The translations under genes and the position numbers were made by a program. From Modestobacter sp. DSM 44400 (lineage in GTDB: Bacteria > Actinomycetota > Actinomycetes > Mycobacteriales > Geodermatophilaceae), in the NCBI RefSeq assembly GCF_900107175.1, contig NZ_FNOZ01000027.1:1-53237 (forward strand): a stretch of DNA of 53,237 nt, read 5' to 3'. Below, piece after piece: positions 19,517 through 29,758 of this stretch. Position 1 is the first letter of the stretch. The number at the start of each line of letters is the position of its first letter. The notes under the pieces were generated by a model, which had not been told where the DNA came from, did not search any database, and saw only the letters and a list, made by a program, of their open reading frames with translations.

Positions 19517-19554
19517 ATGGTCGTACGCCCCGCGATGGCCTAGCGTCGTGCGCC

Positions 19555-20280
19555 GTGCCCGGCACCGTGCAGTCCATCGAGCGGGCGGCGGCGATCCTGC
19601 AGGTCGTGGCCGCGTCGCACGGGACGCTGGGCGTCACCGACATCGCCGAGGCCGTGGGTCTGGCCAAGACGACGACGCACAGTTTGCTGCGCACCCTGCT
19701 GCTCGTGGGCTTCGTCGACCAGGACCGGGCCACCGGCCACTACGCGCTGGGCACCGGCCTGTTGCGGCTGGGCAGCAGCCACCTCGACGTCAACGAGCTG
19801 CGCGCCCGCTCGTCGAACTGGGCCGACGCGCTGGCCTCCCGCAGCGGGCAGTCCGTGCGGCTGGCCACCCTGGTGGGCGGCCAGGCCGTCGTCGTCCACC
19901 ACGTGTTCCGGCCCGACGACTCCGCACAGGTGCTGGACCTGGGCACCGCGCTGCCCGCGCACTCCGCGCTGGGCATGGTCCTGCAGGCATTCGCCGTGCA
20001 GCGGCCGGCGGCGGCTCCGCGGCCGCCCGATGGGTGGCGGGAGGAGCTGGCCGCGGTCCGCTCCCGCGGGTGGGCCGCCGAGCGCGGTGAGCACGCGGCC
20101 GGGGAGGGCGGCCTGGCCGCGCCGGTGCGGGGGGCCACCGGTCTGGTGGTTGGTGCGCTGGGCGTCAGCGGGCCGGTGACCGCCGTCTTCGACGGCCGCC
20201 GCCAGCCGCGCAGCTCGCTGGTCGCGATGGTGACCGACGCCGCCTCGGCGGTCTCCCGCGAGCTCGGCCACGGCGGCTGA
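19555..20280 (+). CDS. IclR-family regulator of glycerol use (GylR-like)
   Basis: DNA-binding repressor or activator, probably of the glp genes as with GylR of Streptomyces. GTG at 19555 gives 241 residues. The N-terminal winged helix-turn-helix has the family pattern SIERAAAILQVVAASHGTLG, then DIAEAVGLAKTTTHSLLRTL and YALGTGLLRLGS. The C-terminal effector domain (about 75-240) is shorter than usual, with the VVHHVF, LPAHSALG and LAAPVRGATGLVVGALGVSG blocks present. It ends 6 bp before glpK and is divergent from glpD, which supports the assignment. Confidence 0.88.
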   Translation: MPGTVQSIERAAAILQVVAASHGTLGVTDIAEAVGLAKTTTHSLLRTLLLVGFVDQDRATGHYALGTGLLRLGSSHLDVNELRARSSNWADALASRSGQSVRLATLVGGQAVVVHHVFRPDDSAQVLDLGTALPAHSALGMVLQAFAVQRPAAAPRPPDGWREELAAVRSRGWAAERGEHAAGEGGLAAPVRGATGLVVGALGVSGPVTAVFDGRRQPRSSLVAMVTDAASAVSRELGHGG

Positions 20281-20286
20281 GTTCCG

Positions 20287-21789
20287 GTGACCGAGCGCTA
20301 CGTGCTGGCCGTCGACCAGGGGACGACGTCCACCCGCTCGCTGGTCTTCGACCGCGCCGGGCGGATGGTCGCGGTGCGCCAGCGCGAGCACCGCCAGCAC
20401 TTCCCCCGGCCCGGCTGGGTGGAGCACGACCCGATGGAGATCTGGGCCAACACCCAACGCACCGCGGCGCAGGTGCTCGGCGACATCCCCGACGCCGGCG
20501 ACGTGGTGGCCCTGGGCATCGCCAACCAGCGGGAGACCACCGTCGTCTGGGACCGGCGAACCGGCCGTCCGGTCACCCGCGCCCTCGTCTGGCAGGACAC
20601 CCGCACCGCTGACCTGGTCACCGAGCTGTGCGCCCGCCCCGACGCCGGTCTGGTGGCCGAGCGCTGCGGGATGGCGATCGCGGGCTACTTCTCCGGTCCG
20701 CGGCTGCGCTGGATCCTCGACGCCGTTCCGCACGCCCGGGAGCGGGCCGACCGCGGGGAGCTGCTGTTCGGCACGATGGAGACCTGGCTGATCTGGAACC
20801 TCACCGGCGGCCCGAACGGCGGCGTCCATGTCACCGACGTCACCAACGCCAGCCGCACGCTGCTGATGGACGTGCGGACCTGCCGCTGGGACCCCGACCT
20901 CCTCGCCTTCTTCGGCATCCCGGCCGCGATGCTGCCCGAGATCCGACCCTCGGTCGGCAGCCTCGGCGTGGCGACGGCGCTGTCGCCGGCGCTGCCGATC
21001 GCCGCGGCGCTCGGCGACCAGCAGGCGGCGCTGTTCGGCCAGGTGTGCTTCGCCCCCGGCGAGGCCAAGTGCACCTACGGCACCGGCAGCTTCCTGTTGC
21101 AGAACACCGGCACCGAGCTGGTCCGCACCCGGTCGGGGTCGATCAGCACCGTCGCCTACCAGCTGGCCGGGGAGCCGGTGCACTACGCGCTGGAGGGGTC
21201 GGTCGCGGTCACCGGAGCGCTGGTGCAGTGGCTGCGCGACGGCCTGGGCCTCATCGGGTCCGCCGCGGAGGTGGAGACGCTGGCCCGGACGGTCACCGAC
21301 AACGGCGGCTGCTTCGTCGTCCCGGCGTTCTCCGGGCTGCTGGCCCCGCACTGGCGGGGCGAGGCGCGCGGCCTGATCGCCGGGCTGACCTCCTACGTCA
21401 CCAAGGGCCACCTCGCCCGGGCCGCGCTGGAGGCGACCGGCTGGCAGACCCGCGACGTCGTCGGGGCGATGGCGGCCGACTCCGGGCTGGCGCTGACCAC
21501 GCTGCGGGTCGACGGCGGGATGACCACGAACAACCTGCTCATGCAGTTCGTGGCCGACGTGCTGGACACCCCGGTGGTGCGCCCGATGGTCGGGGAGACC
21601 GTGTCGCTCGGGGCCGCCTACGCCGCCGGGCTGGCGGTGGGCATCTGGTCCGACGTCGAGGCGCTGCGCCGCAACTGGCACCGATCGGCACTGTGGACCC
21701 CTGATCCCGGCCGGGCGCGCGAGTGCACGGCGGAGTACCCGAGGTGGGAGCGGGCGGTGCAGCTGAGCGTCGCGTGGGGAGCGCCCTGA
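20287..21789 (+). CDS. glpK: Glycerol kinase, copy 1
   Basis: Phosphorylates glycerol with ATP to glycerol-3-phosphate in the cytoplasm. GTG at 20287, 6 bp after the regulator stop; 500 residues, normal length. FGGY-family blocks are present: [128 protein letters not shown] and [11 protein letters not shown]. It is clearly divergent from the second copy; positions such as FAPGEAKCTYGTGS differ from it. Whether both copies are glycerol-specific cannot be read directly. Confidence 0.93.
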   Translation: MTERYVLAVDQGTTSTRSLVFDRAGRMVAVRQREHRQHFPRPGWVEHDPMEIWANTQRTAAQVLGDIPDAGDVVALGIANQRETTVVWDRRTGRPVTRALVWQDTRTADLVTELCARPDAGLVAERCGMAIAGYFSGPRLRWILDAVPHARERADRGELLFGTMETWLIWNLTGGPNGGVHVTDVTNASRTLLMDVRTCRWDPDLLAFFGIPAAMLPEIRPSVGSLGVATALSPALPIAAALGDQQAALFGQVCFAPGEAKCTYGTGSFLLQNTGTELVRTRSGSISTVAYQLAGEPVHYALEGSVAVTGALVQWLRDGLGLIGSAAEVETLARTVTDNGGCFVVPAFSGLLAPHWRGEARGLIAGLTSYVTKGHLARAALEATGWQTRDVVGAMAADSGLALTTLRVDGGMTTNNLLMQFVADVLDTPVVRPMVGETVSLGAAYAAGLAVGIWSDVEALRRNWHRSALWTPDPGRARECTAEYPRWERAVQLSVAWGAP

Positions 21790-21917
21790 GCCCGGCGGCA
21801 GCCACTCGTCCGACCATGTCGCACGGAGGCGGTTGTTGCCGGGCGTGATGGGCGCGACAGTGGGCAGCCCCGCCGTCGCCCGTCGCCGTCCCACCCGGCA
21901 CCGAGAGGAAACCCACC

Positions 21918-23435
21918 GTGAGCCAGTACGTCGCCGCGATCGACCAGGGCACCACGAGCACCCGCTGCATGATCTTCGACCACGAGGGGGCCGTGGTCTC
22001 CGTCGGGCAGAAGGAGCACCAGCAGATCTTCCCGCGTGCCGGGTGGGTGGAGCACGACCCGAAGGAGATCTGGACCAACACCCGCGAGGTCGTCGGCCAG
22101 GCCCTGGCCCGCAGCAGCGTGGGCATCTCCGACATCGTCGCCGTCGGGATCACCAACCAGCGCGAGACCACGGTGGTGTGGGACCGCACCACCGGCGAGC
22201 CGGTCTACAACGCGATCGTCTGGCAGGACACCCGCACCGGGAAGATCTGCGAGGAGCTCGGGGCCCTCGGCGGCGGCGCCGACCGCTACAAGGACAAGGT
22301 CGGCCTGCCGCTGGCGACCTACTTCGCCGGTCCGAAGGTCCGCTGGGTGCTGGACAACGTGGACGGCGCACGGGAGAAGGCCGAGCGCGGTGACCTGGTC
22401 ATGGGCACCATCGACTCCTGGCTGATGTGGAACATGACCGGCGGTGCGGACGGCGGCCTGCACCTCACCGACGTCTCCAACGCCTCCCGCACGATGCTGA
22501 TGGACTACCGGACCCTGGCGTGGGACGAGAGCATCGCCCAGGAGATGGGCATCCCGATGTCCATGCTGCCGGAGATCCGCTCGAACTCCGAGGTCTACGG
22601 CAAGGGCCGGGCGGCCGGCTTCCTCGCCGGGGTGCCGATCGCCGGGTCACTCGGTGACCAGCAGGCGGCGACCTTCGGCCAGGTCTGTTTCACCAAGGGC
22701 ATGGCCAAGAACACCTACGGCACCGGCAACTTCATGCTGCTCAACACCGGCGAGGACGCCGTCCCCTCGCAGAACGGCCTGCTCACGACGCTGTGCTATC
22801 AGCTGGGCGACGCCAAGCCGGTGTACGCCCTGGAGGGCTCCATCGCCGTCACCGGGTCGCTGGTCCAGTGGGTCCGGGACAACCTGGGCATGATCAAGAG
22901 CGCCCCGGAGATCGAGGAGCTCGCCCGCACGGTCGAGGACAACGGCGGCTCCTACTTCGTGCCCGCCTTCTCCGGCCTGTTCGCCCCGCACTGGCGCTCC
23001 GACGCCCGCGGGGCCGTGGTGGGCCTGACCCGGTTCGTCAACAAGGGTCACCTGGCGCGGGCGGTGCTGGAGGCCACCGCCTACCAGACCCGCGAGGTTC
23101 TCGACGCGATGAACGCCGACTCCGGGGTGGACCTGACCGAACTGCGGGTCGACGGCGGGATGGTCGGCAACGAGCTGCTCATGCAGTTCCAGGCCGACCT
23201 GCTCGACGTCCCGGTGATCCGGCCGAAGGTCGCCGAGACGACGGCGCTGGGCGCCGCGTACGCCGCAGGCCTGGCCGTCGGCTTCTGGTCCGACCTGGAC
23301 GAGCTCACCGCGAAGTGGGCCGAGGACAAGCGCTGGGAGCCGCAGATGCCGGCTGAGGAGCGGGAGCGTACCTACCGGAACTGGCAGAAGGCGGTCACCA
23401 AGAGCCTGGACTGGGTGGACGAGGACGTCCTCTGA
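21918..23435 (+). CDS. glpK: Glycerol kinase, copy 2
   Basis: Second glycerol kinase, 505 residues, from GTG at 21918 after GAGAGGAAACCC. All FGGY-family blocks are intact ([79 protein letters not shown]). This copy is closer to the usual actinobacterial GlpK than copy 1. A 128-bp gap separates the two, enough for its own promoter. No glycerol facilitator gene (glpF) is seen beside them. It ends just before a strong palindromic terminator. Confidence 0.95.
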   Translation: MSQYVAAIDQGTTSTRCMIFDHEGAVVSVGQKEHQQIFPRAGWVEHDPKEIWTNTREVVGQALARSSVGISDIVAVGITNQRETTVVWDRTTGEPVYNAIVWQDTRTGKICEELGALGGGADRYKDKVGLPLATYFAGPKVRWVLDNVDGAREKAERGDLVMGTIDSWLMWNMTGGADGGLHLTDVSNASRTMLMDYRTLAWDESIAQEMGIPMSMLPEIRSNSEVYGKGRAAGFLAGVPIAGSLGDQQAATFGQVCFTKGMAKNTYGTGNFMLLNTGEDAVPSQNGLLTTLCYQLGDAKPVYALEGSIAVTGSLVQWVRDNLGMIKSAPEIEELARTVEDNGGSYFVPAFSGLFAPHWRSDARGAVVGLTRFVNKGHLARAVLEATAYQTREVLDAMNADSGVDLTELRVDGGMVGNELLMQFQADLLDVPVIRPKVAETTALGAAYAAGLAVGFWSDLDELTAKWAEDKRWEPQMPAEERERTYRNWQKAVTKSLDWVDEDVL

Positions 23436-23441
23436 CGCGAC

Positions 23442-23473
23442 GAGGGGGCAGAAATGGCCATTTCTGCCCCCTC
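23442..23473. terminator. Perfect 32-bp palindrome, bidirectional terminator
   Basis: Two 16-bp arms (GAGGGGGCAGAAATGG and its exact complement) meet without a loop. It starts 6 bp after the glpK copy 2 stop and ends on the stop codon of the convergent DUF559 gene, so it can end transcription in both directions. A related palindrome lies at 24385-24414; the two share the 19 bases GAAATGGCCATTTCTGCCC. Confidence 0.8.
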
Positions 23474-24362
23474 ACACGGCCAGGGCAGCACGCACGCGCG
23501 CGACGACCCCGTCGAGGTCACGCAGGTCGAGAGCGCTGACCCGGATGACCTGCCACCCGGCAGCCAGCAGGCGTGCGTAGCGCTCGTCGTCCTGGACGAT
23601 CTGGACGCCGTCGAAGTGGTAGGCGCCCTCGTACTCCACGGCCACCTTCGCCTCGGGGTAGGCGAGATCCACCCGGCCGAGAGGTACCCCCGCACAGACC
23701 ACCTGGTACTGCGGGACCGGAGACAGGCCGGCGACCGCCAGTGCGACCCGCACCCGGCTTTCCGGTGGCGACTCGGCGCAGGCGTCGACGAGCGGCACCG
23801 CACGTCGTACCCGGCTGACACCCCACCGGTTGGTGGCCGCCGCTGCAAGCTCGGCCAACTGCGGAACGGTGACAGCTCGGGACCGAACCATGGCGTCGAG
23901 CGCCGCGACCGCCGTGCCGAGCGGCTCCAGCGCAGCGACGTCCCACGCTGTCCGCAGTGCGGTCGTGACGGGCACGTCGTCCCGCACCTCGACGTCCCCG
24001 CTGCGCAGGTCCGTACGGTGCACCCGGACCTGACGGGGCCCCCGCCACTCGACCTCCGCTGAGCGCACGACCATCACAGGGTCGTGGACACCGGCGAACG
24101 GCGCGCCGTGCCAGGCCGCCGCGGAATGGCCGCCGATGGCCGCCCCCTCGGGGAGCAGCAGCGCGACGCCACGGCAGCGGAGCTCGTGGTCCAGTCGGAG
24201 CGCCGGGTCGGCGTACACGCCCTGCACCAGACGGCGGTACCCGAGCGTGCGCAGCTCCTTGGCAGTGACCACGCCTTCGGCGACGGCGTGGCTCCCGACG
24301 AAGACCCCGGTCAGGCGGTGGCGGCGGCTGGACACCGGGGAAGGGTGCGCCTCACCGGGCAT
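23472..24362 (-). CDS. AbiEi-like N-terminus plus DUF559 (Vsr-like) endonuclease domain
   Basis: Member of a widespread actinobacterial family joining an N-terminal winged-helix region resembling AbiEi antitoxins (TAKELRTLGYRRLVQGVYAD) to a C-terminal DUF559 domain of the PD-(D/E)XK/Vsr type. The nuclease-like core runs from Glu of ESRVRVALAVAG through GRVDLAYPEAKVAVEYEG, DDERYARLLAAGWQVIRVSA to the end, and keeps the Glu and Asp-x(n)-Glu pattern. The ATG at 24362 gives 296 residues; an ATG at 24401 lies inside a palindrome and adds 13 unconvincing residues. The biological role is not established; DNA repair, defence or regulation are all possible. It is a single gene bracketed by two related palindromes. 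Confidence 0.78.
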   Translation of the reverse strand: MPGEAHPSPVSSRRHRLTGVFVGSHAVAEGVVTAKELRTLGYRRLVQGVYADPALRLDHELRCRGVALLLPEGAAIGGHSAAAWHGAPFAGVHDPVMVVRSAEVEWRGPRQVRVHRTDLRSGDVEVRDDVPVTTALRTAWDVAALEPLGTAVAALDAMVRSRAVTVPQLAELAAAATNRWGVSRVRRAVPLVDACAESPPESRVRVALAVAGLSPVPQYQVVCAGVPLGRVDLAYPEAKVAVEYEGAYHFDGVQIVQDDERYARLLAAGWQVIRVSALDLRDLDGVVARVRAALAV

Positions 24363-24384
24363 TGCCCGCTGACGTCGTCCACAA

Positions 24385-24414
24385 CCCCAGGAAATGGCCA
24401 TTTCTGCCCTGGGG
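24385..24414. terminator. Imperfect palindrome sharing its core with 23442-23473
   Basis: Core GAAATGGCCATTTC at 24391-24404; outer arms CCCCAG (24385-24390) and CTGGGG (24409-24414), with four unpaired bases on one side. It begins right after the pgm stop in pgm's direction of transcription, so it likely ends pgm mRNA, and it sits just upstream of the DUF559 gene. Confidence 0.65.
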
Positions 24415-24415
24415 C

Positions 24416-26050
24416 TCAGCTTTCGAGGGCGGCGCTGACGACGGCGCGGGCCTCCTCCTGCACCTGCGCCAGGTGCTCGGGGCCCCGGAAGGACTCCGCG
24501 TAGACCTTGTAGACGTCCTCGGTGCCCGACGGGCGGGCGGCGAACCAGGCGTTCTCGGTGGTGACCTTCAGCCCGCCGATCGACGCGTCGTTGCCCGGAG
24601 CGCGGGTCAGCTTGGCGGTGATCGGCTCCCCGGCCAGCTCGGTGGCGGCGACGTCTTCGGGGGAGAGCTTGCCGAGCTTCGCCTTCTCCTCCCGGGAGGC
24701 GGCAGCGTCGACCCGGGCGTAGGCGGACTCGCCGAACTCGGCGGTCAGCGACGCGTGCAGCTGCGAGGGGGACCGTCCCGTCACGGCCTGGATCTCACTC
24801 GCCAGCAGGGCGAGCAGCAGCCCGTCCTTGTCGGTCGTCCACACGCTGCCGTCGCGGCGCAGGAACGATGCCCCGGCGGACTCCTCACCGCCGAAGCCGA
24901 CCGATCCGTCGAGCAGGCCGGGCACGAACCACTTGAACCCGACCGGAACCTCGACCAGCCGGCGACCGAGCGAGGCGACGACCCGGTCGATCAACGAGGA
25001 GGAGACCAGCGTCTTGCCGACGGCGGTCCCCGGCGACCACTCCGGCCGGTGGCTGAACAGGTAGGAGATGGCCACGGCCAGGAAGTGGTTGGGGTTCATC
25101 AGCCCGCCGTCGGGGGTGACGATGCCGTGCCGGTCGGCGTCGGCGTCGTTGCCGGTGGCGATGGTGAACTCGTCCTTGCGCCCGATCAGCGAAGCCATCG
25201 CCGCCGGCGAGGAGCAGTCCATCCGGATCTTGCCGTCCCAGTCCAGGGTCATGAACCGCCAGGTGGGGTCGACCAGCGGGTTCACCACGGTGAGGTCCAG
25301 GCCGTGCCGCTCGCCGATCGCACCCCAGTAGTCGACGCTGGCGCCGCCCAGCGGGTCGGCGCCGATCCGCACCCCGGCGTCCCGGATGGCGGCCACGTCG
25401 ATCACGTTCGGCAGGTCGTCGACGTAGGTGCCCAGGAAGTCGTAGGACTCCGCGGCGGCGCGGGCCCGGGCGAAGGGCACCCGCCGAACGCCGTCCAGCC
25501 CGGCGGCCAGCAGCTCGTTGGCCCGCCGGGCGATCCAGCCCGTCGCGTCGGTGTCGGCCGGGCCGCCGGTGGGCGGGTTGTACTTGAAGCCGCCGTCCCG
25601 GGGCGGGTTGTGCGACGGGGTGACGACGATGCCGTCGGCCAGCCCGCTCGTCTTCCCCCGGTTGGCGGTGAGGATCGCGTGGCTGACCGCCGGCGTCGGC
25701 GTATACCGGCCGGCCGAGTCGACGAGCACGGTCACGTCGTTGGCGGCGAGCACCTCCAGGGCGCTGACCCAGGCCGGCTCGGACAGGCCGTGGGTGTCCC
25801 GGCCGACGAACAGCGGGCCGTCGTACCCCTGCCCGGCCCGGTATTCGCAGATCGCCTGGGTGGTGGCCAGGATGTGCGCCTCGTTGAACGCGCCGTCCAG
25901 CGACGAGCCGCGGTGCCCGGAGGTGCCGAACACGACCTGCTGGCCGACGTCGGCCGGGTCGGGCTCGATTGCGTAGTAAGCCGTCACCAGGTGTGGGACG
26001 TCGACCAGGTCGCTGGGCTGGGCGGGCTGGCCGGCGCGGGGGTCGCTCAT
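24416..26050 (-). CDS. pgm: Phosphoglucomutase (alpha-D-glucose specific)
   Basis: Interconverts glucose-1-phosphate and glucose-6-phosphate, linking glycogen, trehalose and cell-wall sugar synthesis to glycolysis. ATG at 26050 gives 544 residues, the usual length. The phosphoserine loop is [13 protein letters not shown], metal loop [10 protein letters not shown], sugar-binding loop GFGGEESAG, and the phosphate-binding C-terminal loop [16 protein letters not shown]. The N-terminal [10 protein letters not shown] block is also present. It is divergent from the SWIM/SNF2 helicase with an 87-bp gap. All catalytic loops are intact. Confidence 0.96.
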   Translation of the reverse strand: MSDPRAGQPAQPSDLVDVPHLVTAYYAIEPDPADVGQQVVFGTSGHRGSSLDGAFNEAHILATTQAICEYRAGQGYDGPLFVGRDTHGLSEPAWVSALEVLAANDVTVLVDSAGRYTPTPAVSHAILTANRGKTSGLADGIVVTPSHNPPRDGGFKYNPPTGGPADTDATGWIARRANELLAAGLDGVRRVPFARARAAAESYDFLGTYVDDLPNVIDVAAIRDAGVRIGADPLGGASVDYWGAIGERHGLDLTVVNPLVDPTWRFMTLDWDGKIRMDCSSPAAMASLIGRKDEFTIATGNDADADRHGIVTPDGGLMNPNHFLAVAISYLFSHRPEWSPGTAVGKTLVSSSLIDRVVASLGRRLVEVPVGFKWFVPGLLDGSVGFGGEESAGASFLRRDGSVWTTDKDGLLLALLASEIQAVTGRSPSQLHASLTAEFGESAYARVDAAASREEKAKLGKLSPEDVAATELAGEPITAKLTRAPGNDASIGGLKVTTENAWFAARPSGTEDVYKVYAESFRGPEHLAQVQEEARAVVSAALES

Positions 26051-26137
26051 GGCCTGATCTTGACCCTGGGGTGGCCGGCGGCGCGACCCGGACGCCGGGG
26101 AACACGACATGGTCGATGCCGGCGCCACTAGCCTCGT

Positions 26138-29100
26138 GTGGTGGCGACCGGGTGGGCCAGGGCAGTCACTGATCGGGAGATCCGCGACGCCGTAGGTCAG
26201 AGTTCGTTCCTGCGGGCGGTGACCTACGTCCGCCAGGGCCGGGTCTTCGACCTGCGCGCCGAGCCCAACGGGCAGGTGCTGATGGCCAAGGTGAAGGGCG
26301 CCGCCCCCACCCCCTATCGCACCGTGATCACCGCCGAGAAGGGCGGGGACGGCAGCTGGTGGTCCGGGCACTGCAGCTGCCCGATCGGCGGGGACTGCAA
26401 GCACGTCGCCGCGGTGATCCTCGCCGCGCGGGAAGCCCACTCCAAGCCTGGTCAGCCGGCCCTGCGCGGCTGGGAGCGGTCGGTCGCCGAGCTGCTCGGA
26501 GATACCGATCGGGTGGAAGTCGGCACCGCCGTCCCCCTGGCGCTGCAGTTCGAGCTGAGCACGACGCCGCAGGTCAACGGCCGGGCACGTGGCCCGGGAG
26601 GTCCGAGCCCGGCGCAGCCCCGGGTCAGCATCCGGCCGGCCGTGCCCGGCAAAAACGGCGGCTGGATCCGGACCGGAGTCTCCTGGCGCGACCTGCAGTA
26701 CGAGGTCGCGTACCTGCGCCGGGTACCCGCACATCGGGCGGCCCTCCTCGCGCTGTTCCGGGCGAACAACGCCACCAGCGACCCGTACTACTACCGGGCC
26801 AACGACCTCTACCTCCACGACTTCGGCCCGGCGCTGTGGCCGCTGCTGGACCAGCTCGTCGATGCCGGCGTCCTGCTGGTGCCGGCGAAAGGCACCCCGG
26901 GGCCGATCGTGCTCGCGGGGACCCCTGCGGACGTGGAGCTGGACCTGCGCCGCGCCCGTTCCACCGGTCCGGCCACGCTCGAACCCCTCGTCTCCATCGG
27001 CGGTGCCAGGGTGGACCCGGCCGCGACCACCTTCCTCGGCGACCCGGCGCACGGTCTGCTCGTCGACGGCGCGGCGGCGCCGTTGCCGCCCGACGCCGGC
27101 GCCGGCGCCGGGTTGCTGCTGGCCCCCCTGGCCGCGCGGCCGACCCGCCAGCTGTCCCGACTGGTGCGCGGAGGGCAACTGTCCATCCCGGCGAAGGACG
27201 TCGATCGCTTCGTCCGGGACTACTACCCGGGCCTGCGTCAGGTTGCGCCGGTCCGATCCTCGGACGACACCGTCCCGCTGCCGGAGATTCTCCCGCCCCG
27301 GCTCGCCCTGGCCGCCACCTACGCCGCCGACCACCGCGTCACCCTCGGCTGGAGCTTCGCCTACCCGGTCGGGGACGACGTCCGGCGTCTCCCGCTGCAC
27401 GGGCCGGACGCCGGGACGACGCGGGACGCAGGCGCCGAACGGCGCCTGCTGGCGGATCTCCGGCTACCCGACGAACAGTTGCCCCAGCTGCGCGAACCGG
27501 GCCCGGAACGGCACCCGGCCAGCGGCGTGCAGCTGACCGGCATGGACACCGTGTTCTTCACCGAGGACATGCTGCCCGGCCTTCAGCTCAGTGACGACGT
27601 CCTGGTCGAGGTGGTCGGAACGCCACCGGACTACCGGCGGGCCGAGGCGGCGCCGCTGGTCCAGGTGTCGACGACCGAGGGGGAGGACGCGGACTGGTTC
27701 GACCTGGGCGTCACCGTCTCGGTGGAGGACGAGGACATCCCGTTTCAGGATCTGTTCCTCGCCCTGGCGCGGGGAGACAGCCATCTGGTCCTGGACAGCG
27801 GCACCTACTTCAGCCTGGAGCGACCGGAACTCGAGCAACTGCGCCGGCTGATCGAGGAAGCGCGGGCGTTGCAGGACCGGGAGAGCGAGGGACTCCGGAT
27901 CAGCCGGTACCAGGTCGGGTTGTGGGAGGAGCTGACCGAGCTGGGCGTCGTCCAGGCACAGAGCGAGCGCTGGGCGCGCAGCGTGCAGGGTCTGCTGGAC
28001 ATCGACGCCGTCCCTGCCGCCGAGCAGCCCCCGGGTCTGGCGGCGGAACTGCGGCCCTACCAATTGGAGGGCTACCAGTGGCTGAGCTTCCTGCTGGAGC
28101 ACGAGCTCGGCGGGATCCTGGCCGACGACATGGGACTGGGCAAGACGCTGCAGACGCTGGCCATGGTCGTGGCGGCCCGCGACGGCGGCCGGCTGCCGCA
28201 CCCGATGCTCGTCGTCGCGCCGACCAGCGTCGTTCCCAACTGGGCGGCCGAAGCCGAGCGCTTCACGCCCGGGATCACCGTCGTCACGGTCGGTGAGACC
28301 GAGGCGCGCCGCGCCACCACACTGTCCGAGCTGGTCTCCGGCGCGGACCTGGTGGTCACCTCCTACGCGCTGTTCCGGATCGAGGAGGAGGAGTACCGGT
28401 CACTGCCGTGGAGCGGGCTGGTCCTGGACGAGGCGCAGTTCGTCAAGAACCACCAGGCCAAGACCTATCAATGCGCCCGCCAGCTATCCGCCCCGTTCAA
28501 GCTGGCCATCACCGGCACCCCGCTGGAGAACAGCCTGATGGACCTGTGGTCGCTGCTGTCGATCGTGGCCCCGGGCCTGTTCCCCAGCCCGAAGCGGTTC
28601 TCGGAGTTCTACCGGACGCCGATCGAGCGGGGCACCGACCCGGAGCTGCTGGCCACCCTGCGTCGGCGCATCCGGCCGCTCATGCGGCGGCGGACCAAGG
28701 AGCAGGTCGCCACCGAGTTGCCGCCGAAGCAGGAGCAGGTGCTCGAGGTCGTGCTGAACCCGCGGCACCAGAAGATCTACCAGACCCATCTGCAGCGCGA
28801 GCGCACCAAGGTGCTCGGCCTGGTCGACGACCTGAACAAGAACAGGTTCACCATCTTCCGGTCCCTCACCCTGCTGCGGCAGCTCAGCCTGGACCCCGCC
28901 CTGGTCGACGAGAAGTACGCCGGCGTCCGGGCCAGTAAAGTCGACGTCCTGCTCGAGCACCTGGCCGAAGTCGTCGGCGAAGGTCACCGGGCGCTCGTGT
29001 TCAGCCAGTTCACCGGCTTCCTGCGCACCGTCCGGGACCGGCTCGATGCCGAGGGCGTCTCCTACACCTACCTGGACGGACGCACCCGGGACCGCGCGAA

Positions 29101-29437
29101 GCGGATCGAGGAGTTCAAGACCGGCAGTGCCCCGGTCTTCCTGATCAGCCTCAAGGCCGGTGGCTTCGGGCTGAACCTCACGGAAGCCGACTACGTCTTC
29201 GTGCTCGACCCGTGGTGGAACCCGGCAGTCGAGGCGCAGGCCGTGGACCGGTCCCACCGGATCGGGCAGCACAAGACGGTGATGGTCTACCGGATGGTCT
29301 CCACCGACACGATCGAGGAGAAGGTCATGGCCCTCAAGGCCCGCAAGTCCGACCTCTTCGCGCGGGTGATGGACGACGACGCCCTGCTGTCCGCACCGCT
29401 GACCGCCGAGGACATCCGGGGCCTGTTCGCGCCCTGA
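26138..29437 (+). CDS. SWIM-domain SNF2/RapA-family helicase
   Basis: Large ATP-dependent DNA translocase of superfamily 2, probably remodelling protein-DNA complexes. Two GTG codons at 26138 and 26141 can start it; 1099 residues. A SWIM zinc finger ([11 protein letters not shown], about residues 79-89) is followed by a long helicase-associated region to about 600. The motor then starts: [12 protein letters not shown] (Walker A, about 663), DEAQFVKN (motif II, about 764), [50 protein letters not shown] and DRSHRIGQ. Motif II is DEAQ rather than the more usual DEAH, as in several RapA-like bacterial members. It stands at the left edge of the accessory region and has normal length for its type. 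Confidence 0.93.
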   Translation: MVATGWARAVTDREIRDAVGQSSFLRAVTYVRQGRVFDLRAEPNGQVLMAKVKGAAPTPYRTVITAEKGGDGSWWSGHCSCPIGGDCKHVAAVILAAREAHSKPGQPALRGWERSVAELLGDTDRVEVGTAVPLALQFELSTTPQVNGRARGPGGPSPAQPRVSIRPAVPGKNGGWIRTGVSWRDLQYEVAYLRRVPAHRAALLALFRANNATSDPYYYRANDLYLHDFGPALWPLLDQLVDAGVLLVPAKGTPGPIVLAGTPADVELDLRRARSTGPATLEPLVSIGGARVDPAATTFLGDPAHGLLVDGAAAPLPPDAGAGAGLLLAPLAARPTRQLSRLVRGGQLSIPAKDVDRFVRDYYPGLRQVAPVRSSDDTVPLPEILPPRLALAATYAADHRVTLGWSFAYPVGDDVRRLPLHGPDAGTTRDAGAERRLLADLRLPDEQLPQLREPGPERHPASGVQLTGMDTVFFTEDMLPGLQLSDDVLVEVVGTPPDYRRAEAAPLVQVSTTEGEDADWFDLGVTVSVEDEDIPFQDLFLALARGDSHLVLDSGTYFSLERPELEQLRRLIEEARALQDRESEGLRISRYQVGLWEELTELGVVQAQSERWARSVQGLLDIDAVPAAEQPPGLAAELRPYQLEGYQWLSFLLEHELGGILADDMGLGKTLQTLAMVVAARDGGRLPHPMLVVAPTSVVPNWAAEAERFTPGITVVTVGETEARRATTLSELVSGADLVVTSYALFRIEEEEYRSLPWSGLVLDEAQFVKNHQAKTYQCARQLSAPFKLAITGTPLENSLMDLWSLLSIVAPGLFPSPKRFSEFYRTPIERGTDPELLATLRRRIRPLMRRRTKEQVATELPPKQEQVLEVVLNPRHQKIYQTHLQRERTKVLGLVDDLNKNRFTIFRSLTLLRQLSLDPALVDEKYAGVRASKVDVLLEHLAEVVGEGHRALVFSQFTGFLRTVRDRLDAEGVSYTYLDGRTRDRAKRIEEFKTGSAPVFLISLKAGGFGLNLTEADYVFVLDPWWNPAVEAQAVDRSHRIGQHKTVMVYRMVSTDTIEEKVMALKARKSDLFARVMDDDALLSAPLTAEDIRGLFAP

Positions 29438-29475
29438 TCCGGCGGTTCCTGCCATGAGCGCAACACCTCCTCGCT

Positions 29476-29491
29476 GTAGCAGTCCTGCTAC
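29476..29491. promoter_or_regulatory. Candidate vapBC operator
   Basis: Inverted repeat GTAGCAG (29476-29482), TC, CTGCTAC (29485-29491), nine bases ahead of the antitoxin start. Position and compactness fit autorepression by a VapBC complex, and it overlaps the expected ribosome site. Confidence 0.55.
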
Positions 29492-29500
29492 GGTGAGGCC

Positions 29501-29758
29501 ATGACTGATGTGCCGGCTCGTGATCTCCGCAACGACGTGAGCGGCGTCCTGCGCCGCGTCGAGTCGGGGGAACGCCTGCGTGTGACGGTCAGCGGTCGGC
29601 CGGTGGCGGAACTGGTGCCGCTGCCCACCCGGCGGCGGACCATGTCCTGGGTGGAGTTCCGGGAACTGCTCGACGGGGGCAGGGCCGACGCCGGGCTCGC
29701 CCGCGACCTCGGCGAGCTGGTGCCGGACACCACCGACGACGTGCCGGTCAGCCGATGA
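29501..29758 (+). CDS. vapB: Antitoxin, Phd/YefM-type (VapB)
   Basis: DNA-binding antitoxin that neutralises the adjacent PIN toxin and represses the operon. 85 residues from the ATG at 29501. The N-terminal half has the Phd/YefM pattern VPARDLRNDVSGVLRRVESG followed by LRVTVSGRPVAELVPL; the C-terminal half (MSWVEFRELLDGG onward) is acidic and likely binds the toxin. The toxin ATG overlaps this stop (ATGA). A compact palindrome just upstream is a likely operator. Confidence 0.87.
   Translation: MTDVPARDLRNDVSGVLRRVESGERLRVTVSGRPVAELVPLPTRRRTMSWVEFRELLDGGRADAGLARDLGELVPDTTDDVPVSR

Noticed and set aside
17174-19543. Open frame of 789 codons antisense to glpD
   Set aside because: Covers glpD exactly on the other strand; no motif, biased composition.
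19540-21894. Open frame of 784 codons antisense to the IclR and glpK genes
   Set aside because: Shadow frame across two well-supported genes.
24416-27400. Apparent 994-residue fusion of an unknown N-terminal part with phosphoglucomutase
   Set aside because: The extension is antisense to the helicase gene; Pgm homology begins at the ATG at 26050 and an 87-bp divergent promoter gap fits better.
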